The notes under the pieces were generated by a model, which did no database searches, was not told where the DNA came from, and was given only the letters and a program-made list of their open reading frames with translations. A program made the position numbers and the translations under genes. A DNA stretch of 64,000 bases from Takakia lepidozioides (Eukaryota; Streptophyta; Takakiopsida; Takakiales; Takakiaceae). Every line of letters begins with the position of its first letter. The stretch's first letter is position 1. Location: contig CM060732.1 in assembly GCA_030704615.1 (NCBI GenBank), forward strand, positions 29,369,053 to 29,433,052. Reading direction: 5' to 3'. This document shows, piece after piece, positions 24,510 to 34,246 of this stretch.

Positions 24510-24928
24510 ACACATACGAGCCATGCCCGCTTCCCATGCTGGTTTGCAGGTTGCCGTGTGAAGACTTTGCATTTCTGACAAACATATGGATTTCGTTTAC
24601 GAAACCAGGGCAAATGCACATGCAATTCATTGTAAGCGTCTATCTGTGAATTGAAATAAACTGTGACAATCATTCTGAGCTCAAATCTGCCATGTTTTCA
24701 TATTTTTGTTTTTGAGCGGGCATTGCACACATGGTGTGTGTTGGCCCCCTTTGTTTTGTCCACGGTAATAGGCCCTCTTCCTGCAATCCTCGCCTATAGG
24801 ACCTTCTTCTCCAGCAGATTGGTGCCGCTCACGCTTCCCTGAAGCGTGAGCTCAGCTCACGCTTTCTAGCTTGGACGTGAGCTCAGCTCCCAGGCTCACG
24901 GGGCTGGGCTCACGCCGTAGCTACGCTC
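24510..24928. repeat. Outer terminal region of right MULE-like copy
   Basis: This holds the transposase 3' UTR and the element's outer tip. The last 110 bases are dense in GTGAGC and its complement (24826-24915), similar in style but not in order to the inner tip. The sequence CACGGTAATAGG near 24760 resembles the CGGAAATAGG repeat of the other end. Confidence 0.65.
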
Positions 24929-24938
24929 AGCTGAAGGG
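24929..24938. repeat. Target site duplication, right side of MULE-like element
   Basis: AGCTGAAGGG matches 14269-14278. The flanking sequence beyond it continues the LINE tandem repeat. Confidence 0.8.
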
Positions 24939-25300
24939 ATGGTACTTGGGATGGAATTACCCTAAAGCAACCCAAATTAGAGAAGTCAAAAGGCAGTTGA
25001 AGAGGCAGGCGCACTTTTGTCTTGAGGCTATACAGACAGGAGGGTCACCACGATTAAGGGACACTAAACTCCAGCACTAGCCACTAATCCACTAAACCAG
25101 AGGGATTAGACACTGATGGGAGACTGCGAGGAAGAGACAAAGAGAGACCCAAATACGATGGTGGATAACGAGGGGTGAGAAAGAGGGGGGGAAGGGGTGC
25201 TTTGGACGTACGATATTAATATTTGGCTGCTGAAGCGATAGAGCACCGAGGGTGACAGGAAGGGGGGTGTGGCTTAAGATGAGACTATGGAGATGAATGA
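24939..25300 (-). mobile_element. Continuation of the L1 LINE 5' UTR beyond the MULE insertion
   Basis: 24943-25006 matches 14197-14260 at roughly 80 percent and is the next unit of the approximately 86-bp tandem repeat interrupted by the MULE. The rest to about 25300 has no frame. The end point is a guess, set where the next LINE fragment's 3' region appears to start. Confidence 0.5.
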
Positions 25301-26105
25301 GGAGGGGTTTTTAGAATGAGGATGGAGGTGAGGATGAGAGAAAGTTAATGAAACACCCAGGTGGTCCTGTATAAAAGAAGGTTAGGCCCGGCTTGAAGAG
25401 AAGGGGAATGATCGCCCCAGTGACAGGATGGTCTCGTTGCGTTGCGGCATGGATCCGAGTCGGGGAAGGCGAGAAGACAGTTGCGCGCCTCTCCGCCATC
25501 TCCCCGGAGCTTCTACTTTTGTTTTTGTCGTACACAGAATGGGCTTCAATTTTATTTTTTTTTATTTTTTTGGTTTAGTATGAGGCTGATTGTATTATAT
25601 GTTGTGAATAATATGAGGGATAATCATGAGTGTGACAGCAGTAGTACGGGGGCAAGAAAAAAGACAGTGCTCTAAGATCTCAGCAGTGAGGGGAGAGCAG
25701 AAAAGGCAGGAGGGGACCCGGGACGAGATGTGTCTGGCCACAGGGATGATCCTATCAACAATCTTCCACAAAAAAGCACTGATCCTGGCATAATGCTCTT
25801 TCCTCCAAACATTCACAAAACATCAGGGAGCCCAGGGGGCCATTTTTTGTTCCATACAGTACTTAGAGCGTTAGCGGGCAGACATGACAAGGTGTACCCA
25901 AGCTTTGATGTGTAGCCAAAGGAAGGGGGTACAAAAATCCATCCACGTCCATTTCCCAGGATCGAACTGCAAAGAAGAGATGAGGGAACATATGAACCAT
26001 CTCAAATGAACAAGCCGCAGCCTGGAAGAAGAAAAATGTCCATCAATGAGGAGGGGGTTGATTTTCCCCGACATGAAATCAATGACTTTGATATCCTCCA
26101 CTTCT
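25301..26105 (-). pseudogene. LINE ORF2 C-terminal fragment (zinc-binding RVT tail)
   Basis: On the minus strand 25871-26101 encodes a tryptophan-rich connector (GKWTWMDF region). 25595-25816 encodes ARISAFLWKIVDRIIPVARH followed by CLFC and HCLFSC, the zf-RVT type tail found at the end of plant L1 ORF2. A frameshift separates the two. It is the portion that the LINE at 9345-14278 lacks, but the overlap with that LINE is diverged, so it is a different, 5'-truncated copy in the same orientation. Confidence 0.7.
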
Positions 26106-26252
26106 TCTTTCTTGGACTAAGGTGTTATTTGTCTTATGGTTGGCTCGGGGGTTTTAATTTTTCTTCCTATAGTTGTTTAAAATAAAATGGTCCGAGGGCC
26201 TCTCTCCTGGAGTCTGTCCCTGTTTTTTTTTGTCGGTTATAAATGACTTAAT

Positions 26253-26300
<48 letters not shown>

Positions 26301-26879
26301 TTAAAATAATTAAAAACTAACAACGATGCCACAAAAGATGTTGTGCACAAGTAGGTTGTTGGCAATAATGCCTAGGTTGCTGTATGAATGAGGGATGAGT
26401 AGTGGAGATGCCGGTCATATGGCATTCCTAGGTGTACCAAATGACCATAAAATCAAAAGTGAAAGCATATAAGAACAATTTTAAAGAATATAAGAATCTA
26501 TTAAAGAGCAACAAGTGGGATGAAGACATAATTAACCCTCGATAAGTCACTAGTAGTTGATTTAGTGGTAGTTTCTGGGTCGGTTCGCTGCCCGTCGTCC
26601 TCGAATTCGGGCTCGCCAGAATCCTGGAACAGGCAGCTTATCGAGCAGAATGGTGCTATCTGGGGCCTTCAATGCTGTTGAGGTCCGGGGTTGGCATTTT
26701 CTGCTGTTCTTTTTTGCCAAGTAATAATCTTAGATGAGGCCCTGGAGTTGAATGCGAGGGCCATCGATGGCCTCCACCTTTGACGAACCAAGGCTCTGTG
26801 ACAAGCAATATATTGTTTGTTTACATTCATTTACTACTGGAAAACGACGATAATTCAAGTATGGACTGAAAGGGGGTTA
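26106..26879. other. Intergenic sequence with a TA microsatellite
   Basis: No gene is visible. An uninterrupted (TA)n lies at 26255-26297. The rest is unremarkable AT-rich sequence. Confidence 0.6.
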
Positions 26880-26888
26880 ATTTTTCCC
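26880..26888. repeat. Target site duplication of second MULE (left)
   Basis: ATTTTTCCC is matched by ATTTTTCCT at 34238-34246 (8 of 9 identical). Confidence 0.7.
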
Positions 26889-27200
26889 GCCTCTCAATTT
26901 AAGATAATAGGGTCTTCAATGGGCACGTGCGATGTGGCCGGTGGGCCCCGCGCACGGACGCCCGGCTCCCCAGCACCCCGCCCGCCACGCCCGCCGCGCG
27001 GCTAGTCCCCCGTCCATGAGTCCGCTGCCCTCCAGTCTGCTAGTCCGCTGCTAGCCAGTCTGCTGCCCAGCAGTCTGCCAGTCCGCCAGTTTGCCCGCCA
27101 GTCCGGTGCTGGCCAGTCCCTTGCCATCTAGTCCGCTGACGGCGCAGGATCGCCACCGTCCATTCCCATAACCCATCCGAGCCCTCCATTTTTAGGGCTG
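26889..27200 (+). repeat. Left terminal inverted repeat of second MULE
   Basis: It is the reverse complement of the right end and can be followed inward to the sequence GAGCCCTCCATTTTTAGGGC. It contains about ten variants of AGTCYGCTG. Confidence 0.9.
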
Positions 27201-28940
27201 CAAAAATGGCAATGATCTTGCCACCAAATCCCGGCCGCTCTCTTTTGACGGCTGTTTGTTGTCCGATGTTGCGGTAGGCGTTTCCATGCACGCGACTGTT
27301 CCTCTTTTGCGCGCGATGTTCATGATGATGATGAAGCGTGTGCTTGAACATGAGAGGACTGTCTCGGCACTACAGCCACCATCGTGCATATGCTTCCCAC
27401 TATTTTTGCCTTCTTGTTGTGCTTTCAGGAACCTTCGTTTTATGGTTTGGTTCTATGTCATAAATATGGAAAATGCGGACCTCTATCGTCGATAACATCC
27501 TCTGCTTGTGATCCGTCATGATACGTTTAGCCCCTTCGTACTGCATCCCTCATGAGAGCCTTCACAAGTTTAGTTCGTTAAAGGAACCCATGGGTAACAT
27601 GGGCGCAAAAATGGCGGAAGCGTATGCACATGGAGGTGTGTATTGCAGATTTTGTATCGGACGATGGGACTGTTTATGTGACCAAGTATAGCGGCTTGCA
27701 TCCGTCGTGCATAAGTTGTGGAAAAGGGTAGAGAATATGAAGAAACCCAGCTTTGTGATGGATCCACATGGTATTATATAAGGGATGGCAGCACAAAAAA
27801 GCAATTCGAGTCGTCATGGAACACCATCCAGTCCTAAGGTCCTCAAACATCCACATGCACCTGCTGAATGCAGATGTCTGAGCCACGACAGGATTAGGTG
27901 CAGAATCGGTACATTGCCGCATTTGCCAAGAGACGGACCAGGCTGAGACAATTGCATCTGCAAATGCGCGTGGATGTTTGAGGTCCGTTGTGTCGCGAGT
28001 CTGTTCACAGTGGGTCTGCTGGCCCGTCAGTGCTCCGGATATTCCCCTTATCGCGTGCATAACACTCAGTTTGGAGGCGGTCTGCTGGAAGTCCGTCTGT
28101 TGGGATATCAGTCTGTCGCACTTGTGAATTTGTCAGTCTGTTGTGTCGGAAGTCTGTTGCACTAAGTCTGTTTGACTTCTTATTTTCCCTCTGGTCAGTC
28201 TTTTGGCTTGTTCTCCCGCCAGTCTGGCGAAACGTCCGTCTGCTGGACAGTTCTCCTCTATGGATATCAGTCTGTTGGACTGTGCATGCATCAGTCTGTT
28301 GTGCCGCGAGTCTGTTCGCAATGGGTGTGTTCGACTTTCATGTTCTCCCCTTACTCTCTTTTGTCTTCATTCCACCCGCTTCTTTGCAAACTTGTCTGCT
28401 GAACTGGAGGTGTGCTCGACAATCGTTCCCCGATGGATATCAGTCTGTTCGTCTGGTACTTTGTCAGTCTGTTCTGCTGCCAGTTTCTTTTCAGTGTGTC
28501 CGCTGGCAGGGAAGTGCCTCCAATATGAAGCCGTTTTGCCTCAGCAAAGCAAATAGTCCGCTGGACTGGCGGTCCGGTGAACTCTCGGCCCGATGGGAAA
28601 TGAGTCTGCTGCACATGCAAGGACCGCGGATGAATTTAGTACGATGCGTTTGTTCGGTGGACGTTTTCAATGCGATGACGGCGGATAGTTAGCGCCTGTG
28701 AAATCGCACCACGTTGGCAGTGCCATGCCCGCTTTCCCCCTTCTACTTCTACTTTCTTCTCATGTTCCCTGTGCGATCGACTCCATTCTCTTCGCACCTG
28801 TTTCTTCGCACTGTTTTGTTTTCCTCTTTGCGTTTCTATCATCGTAACGAAAGACGGCCGTTCTTCCCCAAGTGTGGAGAGTCGCGGTGAGCCGCGAAGC
28901 GTCGCAAACACGCTCGCCTTTGTAACACTTATGTGAAGAG
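27201..28940. other. Non-coding interior of second MULE with CAGTCTGTTG word clusters
   Basis: No convincing long frame. 28010-28600 is studded with CAGTCTGTTG/CAGTCCGCTG variants every 20-50 bases. 27836-27990 forms a long imperfect inverted repeat (arms of about 45 bases beginning CCTCAAACATCCAC). A short plus-strand stretch near 27600-27730 (CIADFVSDDGTVYV) may be a lost exon of an accessory gene. Confidence 0.5.
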
Positions 28941-28946
28941 GTTATC

Positions 28947-29303
28947 AAGGACAAAATCCAACTAAATCAGCATTGTGTTGACACGGGTTGCAAGGAGACT
29001 GTTGCAATGATTCCACGGGATTTCAAGCCTTGGCCGATACTGAAAGAAATGTCGATTGTCAAAGAGGCCACAATGTGCTTGCGCGGATCAGTGCTTGACC
29101 CCCGCACTTTGGAATTAGACAAAGTGCGCGCACGGTATGGCGTCCATTCTAGTGGCCCGTCAATGGAGGATTTGCAAGTGCAGGGAATGCCGGACGCTGC
29201 CAGAAAACGTAAACTGAGTGATGGGGCCCAAAAAAAGGAGAGGCAAAAAAATGAGAAGGCTGCAAGGTCTGCTCGTGAGGCAAGGGCAAAATCCACGCAC
29301 TAG
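28947..29303 (+). CDS. Accessory reading frame A of second MULE (unknown, basic C-terminus)
   Basis: The open frame includes ATG 29007-29009 and extends upstream to about 28930 without a stop, so it may be an internal exon. The product ends with a lysine/arginine-rich helix (KKERQKNEKAARSAREARAKS), likely nucleic-acid binding or nuclear. I know no family. It lies on the strand opposite to the transposase. It may be spliced to the frame at 29829-30506. Codon pattern and charge look protein-like, but there is no second copy for comparison. Confidence 0.4.
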   Translation, partial: KDKIQLNQHCVDTGCKETVAMIPRDFKPWPILKEMSIVKEATMCLRGSVLDPRTLELDKVRARYGVHSSGPSMEDLQVQGMPDAARKRKLSDGAQKKERQKNEKAARSAREARAKSTH

Positions 29304-29828
29304 ACTGAACCCCGTCGTGGGCGGCAGACCCACACCATCAGTACTGATATTGAGAGTGCCCACCAATTGGGGATCCGGACTTCTTCCCTTATTTCTACAG
29401 AGTTGCCCAGTCAGGTCTGCTACGCACATTCATCCGACAGGCGGAACATAACTGGTTGAACAGCTTTGAAGATGAAGATGACGATGATGAAGTAGAGGAG
29501 GTAATGGTTAGTCTGACCGCCCAGTCTCTTCTCTGTGTTGTTTGAGTCCATCATCGGGGTCACGTTGCCTATTCAGTCTAGTCAGTCCGCTGCGTTCTCT
29601 CCTCAGTCCGCTGGCTCACTCCGCTCGTCAGTTAGTCTGTTTTATATCGCTGCATTACTTACTGAGTCCATTTGTCAGTCCGCTGGTACAGTCTACTAGT
29701 TGCCTCCACCCTACGTACGCACGCTACGTCTGTCAGTCTACTGGTCTGTGAGTCCAGTCCGCTGCATGAGGTGAATATAGAGTCCACGTCCATGTTCCTG
29801 ACGTCCAAGTTCTCTACCGTGTACCAGG

Positions 29829-30506
29829 ATGAACGTGTTTCTATTCGTAGGGCCATTCAGGCTTGGCGGATACCTAGCAATGATGCTCCTTTACAAGCGC
29901 GCAGTGCGTGCGGAAGTGGACCGCGTGCAAGAGTACATATTATTGAAGTATCCTGGGTCATTTGCTGCTATAGCGGCATTACATATTCAAGACGCGTCGG
30001 GGGGGAATGCATCTGGGACAGCGGAGTCTGCCATCCAGCAGACTCCCATTCAGCAGGCCGTCATCCAGCAGACTCCAACGGAGCAGACTCCCAACGAGCA
30101 GCTTGTCATCCTGCAGACTCCTGTCTAGGACCCCATCATGCAGCCCATGCCAATGGGAAGTCTTGTCATCCAACAGACTGCGGACCAGCAGACTGACCAG
30201 CAGACTGCCTTTCTCTCAGATAGCACGGCGTTTTTTGCAGTTTGGCGATCGCCATCACCGGTCATTCGACCCGGAGCTGAAGACCTCACACTTCCCCGGC
30301 TTAGGGTGGGAGAAATTAATCCCCATTTGGATTGGCATAATGAGCTCCACCGGATTGTTGTGGACCGCCGGTGGTCTTTTGTACCCTTTCATTATTCCAT
30401 GGAGTTTTCTATTGAGGAAGCCAACCATGTTCTGGAAGCCGCCTCTGCTGTTGCCATTGAAGCGCAGGTGCAGACACCCTCTTGCTGGTTCTCCGCAAAA
30501 CCCTAG
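29829..30506 (+). pseudogene. Accessory reading frame B of second MULE, one internal stop
   Basis: A single frame of about 226 codons is interrupted only by TAG at 30126-30128. The first part (LYKRAVRAEVDRVQEYILLKY) looks helical. The middle is a glutamine-threonine stretch (IQQTPIQQAVIQQTP, QQTADQQTDQQT) created by the element's CAGCAGACT DNA word. The end (INPHLDWHNELHRIVVDRRW) looks like folded protein. The stop codon shares CTAG (30503-30506) with the stop of the transposase on the other strand, so the two are convergent. Function is unknown. Confidence 0.45.
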
Positions 30507-33500
30507 GCCGGTTTCCAGGCCTCCACGAAATCTCGTCTCCTTTTCAGAGACATGTTGTTGTTGTCGTTCAGAGGACGGAAAGCCTTCGCTGCAGCAGGGT
30601 GCAACATTCCAGCCGCACTTTTCGCCAGGATATCAACGAGCTGCCCTCTGCACATACAAAGAGCAGATCGGGCATGTGCCTCCAAGTATTTGTCATCACC
30701 TACAATGCAAAGTATGTCCACGAATTCTTGTTCCATCGAGGCTGAGACCTCCAGAGGTGCCTCGTCGTAAGGGAAGTCGTCCAGAGGATGTATTTCCATG
30801 AACTGATTGGATTTGTCGTTGCCGCCGGCACCATTGCCCAAGAGCAAGTTAGGTAATCCTCCATGAATGGTTCCCAACGCCGTGCCACAAGCGCGCACAA
30901 GGAGGCCATCCTGCAGGTCAGGGTGAAGCATCTTCAGGACACGGACCTGATGCTTGCATAAGTTTCCCTTCATTGCCCATGGGCACGTGCAACAAGCCCA
31001 ATCGCAATCAGGATTGTAAACAATGTATGTTGTGCCGGGGTGGTTGCTGCTGAGAATGTAGGCTGGTTCACCAGGACCCAAGGGAAGAGTAACACTCTCA
31101 GCAGGAATGTCTCGTGCCACAAATATAGAACTTGATATGTACTTTTCGTGTTTGTCATTTCTTATGAACCCGTGGGTCTTCAAATGGATTGCGTACTAGT
31201 AGTGTGTTAGTACACAGCCATTGAGTTCCCATATAAGCCAGTCCACTCTACGACCACTCATCTTGCATTTCCCCATGACAAGTCTTGCCTTCAGATTTCC
31301 ATGGTATGCCTCAATGCTTGCGTTTGTGTCTTGGCTCGCATGAGGGACATGGCGGGCTGCTGTATACCACATTGCTATTTTGGGCTTCCAGTACTGTTCG
31401 ATATAGTCAAGAAATTCATGTCCTTTCGGGTATTTTGACCTCATACGACGGATTCTCCTTGCAACCCACCGAAGCGCTCTTTTCTCGTTGCGTGGTCCCC
31501 CTCTACAGTACATGAGGTCTCCCATATCCTTCAACAAGTTTACAACGGTCACCGGATCTTTCGTTTTCTTGCATGATTGCTTCACCCATGCCAAAGGCAG
31601 AGGAAAATGAGTACTCCTTCAAAAACAATTCTGCACAACACACATGGTACACTTTAGAGTCTTGGGATCGGACTGCAATGGTGGACTGCCGGAGTGGACT
31701 GTAACAGCGACCTGTATCAGCGGGCAGAGCCACTGGACTCGCCCAGTGGACAGTACAATGCCATGACGTTGATGTGCTGGAATAACCCCATTGGACTACC
31801 CAGTGGACTTCCCCATTGGACTTCCCCTAGCTAAGACTGGGGCAGCGGACTGCCACAGCGGACTGCCGAGCGGACTTGCCAGGGACTGCCGAGTGGACTT
31901 GGCAGCGGACGGCCGACCCCAGGGACTGCTGAGTGGACTTGCCAGCGGACTGCCGAGTGGACTTGCCAGCGAACTGCCGAGCGGACTTGACAGCGGACTT
32001 GACAGAGGACTACCAGTGGATTTGCCCATCGAACTGCCATCGGGTTTCGCCATAGGAGTCTACCAGTGGACCGTAGCAATGGACTGCTGCAGTGGACCTT
32101 GACAATGGACCGGTGTTGTGGACCACCAGACTTACCGAATAGCGTTGATTTCTGCTTCGGCATCGTCCACAATGAAGGCATTGGGTCGCCAGCTCGGCAA
32201 ATCTGCGAGGAGTGAATCGCGCAAGGCTCTCATCCACGGAACCAGGTCTGTTGTCCGATTCCTCGCGGATAGGATATAGGCAACTGGTATACCGTTCAAC
32301 CACTCGTCGAAGACCATCAACGTGTATAATAGGAACTGTTGGAATGCACAATGTAAGATGGTCAGAGCATGCAAATTCTGCTCAGTTCTGCACGAGAAGA
32401 CTTCATAAGAGTGATGAGGTCTGCAGCGGTTCACAATTGGTCTGCCCCTCGGTTTTCCGCAACGTACATATGAAAACATACAGAAAGGATCAGCACACCA
32501 AATTTTATGTGAATGTTGCATGGTACTATGCTATCATGCTCGTACAAATCCATGGAATCGTTCGAATAGTACCTTGTCATGATTTGTCCCAAAGGTTGCA
32601 TCACATGCAAAATGGTCATGTCCTAGTTCCAGCATTCGTCGTTTCTACCACGGAGTCTGTATGCGAATAGTGAATGTCAAATCTCCATCAAAATGCTCGA
32701 ATGTTGGCTCTAATTTCTCCTCTTGATAGAAAAAAACGGACGCACGATTCTGGTCTCTCCACATGCGCACATTCTCCGCATCATCGGCGTGTTTTTTGAA
32801 GGTTTGCCACGCACGTTTCTTCGGCAAGGTTGCAAACATCTTGCTCCAACAAGAAATCATCGCCCAAGCCGGTGTTGTTCATCACGTGCTCTTTATGCTC
32901 CATCATGATTTGGGCGACCGACAGGCCTCGGCACAAACACTCGACGACCCAGGCTTTCAATTCCTCGCTAATGTGTGGTGCATAGGCGTGGCGGGTGTTC
33001 CTGAACTCTGCGGACTTCCCATGCGAGGGTTTCCCTTGCGCATCTGTATGCTCCATGTTGTTGGAGTATGTGAGGACACAAATGTCAGGGGCGAGATAGC
33101 ATTGCTGGACCTTGAAACAGCATTGGCAACCACGCTTGTAAAACTCTCCATACTCCGACTTCTTTCTCCTTGGACCTTTATGAGGGCAAGATGTTCCAGC
33201 ACCCAGAAGAGGTCCTCCACGCTTCTGTTTTGGATCCTCCACTATTGCCTTGTTGGTGCGCTTATCAGCAGGACCGTAGCAGCATTGATATCTGGACAGA
33301 AAATTCTAAAATCGATATCCAACGACTTGATGAAGCATAAAATCAGAGAACTCGTGAAACAAAAAATGACAATAGACATTCAATGAAACGTCAAAAGGAC
33401 TGAGGATGGTGCACACATAATACTGGACAGAAATGTGTTGGCTCTGGGTGCTTTTCGCGAGCCGGGTTCCATTTTAGAATGGACATTCACCCAAAACTGA

Positions 33501-33733
33501 GTGGGGTAGTCCTCCAAACTCTCCTCTCCCAGGACAAAGTCGCCAACTCTATGCCAAGGTATGCAGGCCTTTTCAACATTCACTCGCAAACCCATAAACC
33601 CATATTGCGTCTCACTCTTCCAACCCTTCCTGTTGAAGGGTCTTGGTTTTGCTGTTTGCAAACATTGTCGAAGAGGCCGTATAAGCGGGCTTTCCGTGAT
33701 CAGTATATCATCAGGTTTTGCTTCCACGTCCAT
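30503..33733 (-). pseudogene. SWIM zinc-finger MULE transposase of second element, decayed
   Basis: Read on minus: an N-terminal exon (33733 to about 33425), then an exon (about 33291 to 32570) with a Cys/Tyr-rich region (CQCCFKVQQCYLAPDIC, ending THxxG-like) resembling WRKY-GCM1/FLYWCH zinc modules of Mutator transposases. That exon continues to the catalytic DATFGTN (about 32590). The next exon (32339-32137) has YTLMVFDEWLNGIPVAYIL and the second Asp in FIVDDAEAE. The last has NASIEAYHGNLK with the third acidic residue (about 31280) and a SWIM finger CCTCPWAMKGNLCKH (about 30980). Lesions are a TAG at about 32645, a small deletion near 31590 and a TAG at about 31196. It would have mobilised the element. 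Confidence 0.8.
31680..32125. repeat. Dense GGACTGCC-type word cluster inside the transposase intron
   Basis: About 20 variants of GTGGACTGCC/GCGGACTTGCC occur at 10-25 base spacing. This is the complement of the CAGTCYGC word seen at both ends of the element. It lies between two transposase exons. Confidence 0.8.
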
Positions 33734-33877
33734 GCCCTATACAGTACAAAGGATACGCTTCTGAACATGCAAGAAACGTGCCGCAGTACAGGACACGATC
33801 GACAACGTGCCAGGAGAACAGTGCGCACATTCGCAGCTGCTGGCAAGTGGCAGGCGGCAGGGATAAAGGTTTGAATT

Positions 33878-34237
33878 GCAGCCCTAAAAATGGAGGGCTC
33901 GGATGGGTTATGGGAATGGACGGTGGTGATCCTGCGCCGTCAGCAGACTGGATGGCAGGGGACTGGCGGACTGGCAGACTGCTAGGCAGCGGATTGGCCA
34001 GCACCGGACTAGCGGGCAGACTGCTGGGTAGCAGACTGGCCAGCAGCAGACTGGCAGACTGGAGGGCAGCGGACGGGGGCGCGGGCGCGGTTGCTGCAGC
34101 CGCGCCCGCGGCTGGGCGACCGCGCGCAGCGGCGGGCGGGGCAGGCGGGGTGCTGGGGAGCCGGGCGTCCGTGCGCGGGGCCCACCGGCCACATCGCACG
34201 TGCCCATTGAAGACCCTATTATCTTAAAATGAGAGGC
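33878..34237 (-). repeat. Right terminal inverted repeat of second MULE
   Basis: It mirrors 26889-27200. It is longer because of extra CAGTCTGC units and a palindromic GC-rich block (GCGCGGTTGC/GCAGCCGCGC) near 34085. The short plus-strand frames over it are repeat products. Confidence 0.9.
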
Positions 34238-34246
34238 ATTTTTCCT
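34238..34246. repeat. Target site duplication of second MULE (right)
   Basis: ATTTTTCCT directly follows the right inverted repeat and pairs with 26880-26888. Confidence 0.7.

Larger units (their letters stand above)
14279..24928 (+). mobile_element. MULE-like element carrying SWIM transposase and ParB-DNA methyltransferase (complete copy)
   Basis: The element is about 10.65 kb and is bounded by the direct repeat AGCTGAAGGG at 14269-14278 and 24929-24938. Removing the element and one repeat restores a tandem 86-bp repeat unit of the host LINE, which strongly supports the boundaries. The 9-10 bp duplication suits the Mutator group. Both ends are rich in GTGAGC words but the terminal inverted repeats are only weakly alike. 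Layout: methyltransferase gene on minus (14793-18899), hairpin array (18950-19640), small acidic reading frame on minus (19677-20204), and transposase on plus (20969-24509). The alternative KDZ/Zisupton group also has unusual zinc-binding transposases, so the superfamily should be treated as provisional. Confidence 0.85.
26889..34237 (-). mobile_element. Second MULE with long terminal inverted repeats and SWIM transposase
   Basis: The ends are near-perfect inverted repeats starting GCCTCTCA-TTTAAGATAATAGGGTCTTC, extending about 310 bp on the left (26889-27200) and 360 bp on the right (33878-34237). They include a GC-rich block (GGGCCCCGCGCACGG) and runs of CAGTCTGCTG-type words. Flanks ATTTTTCCC (26880-26888) and ATTTTTCCT (34238-34246) give a 9-bp target duplication with one mismatch, as expected for Mutator elements. 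Inside are a decayed transposase on minus and an accessory frame on plus. The right repeat has an extra GC-rich insertion near 34075-34110. Confidence 0.9.

Noticed and set aside
26930-27010. CpG-island promoter
   Set aside because: The GC-rich block is repeated inverted at 34118-34200 as part of the terminal repeats of the second MULE.
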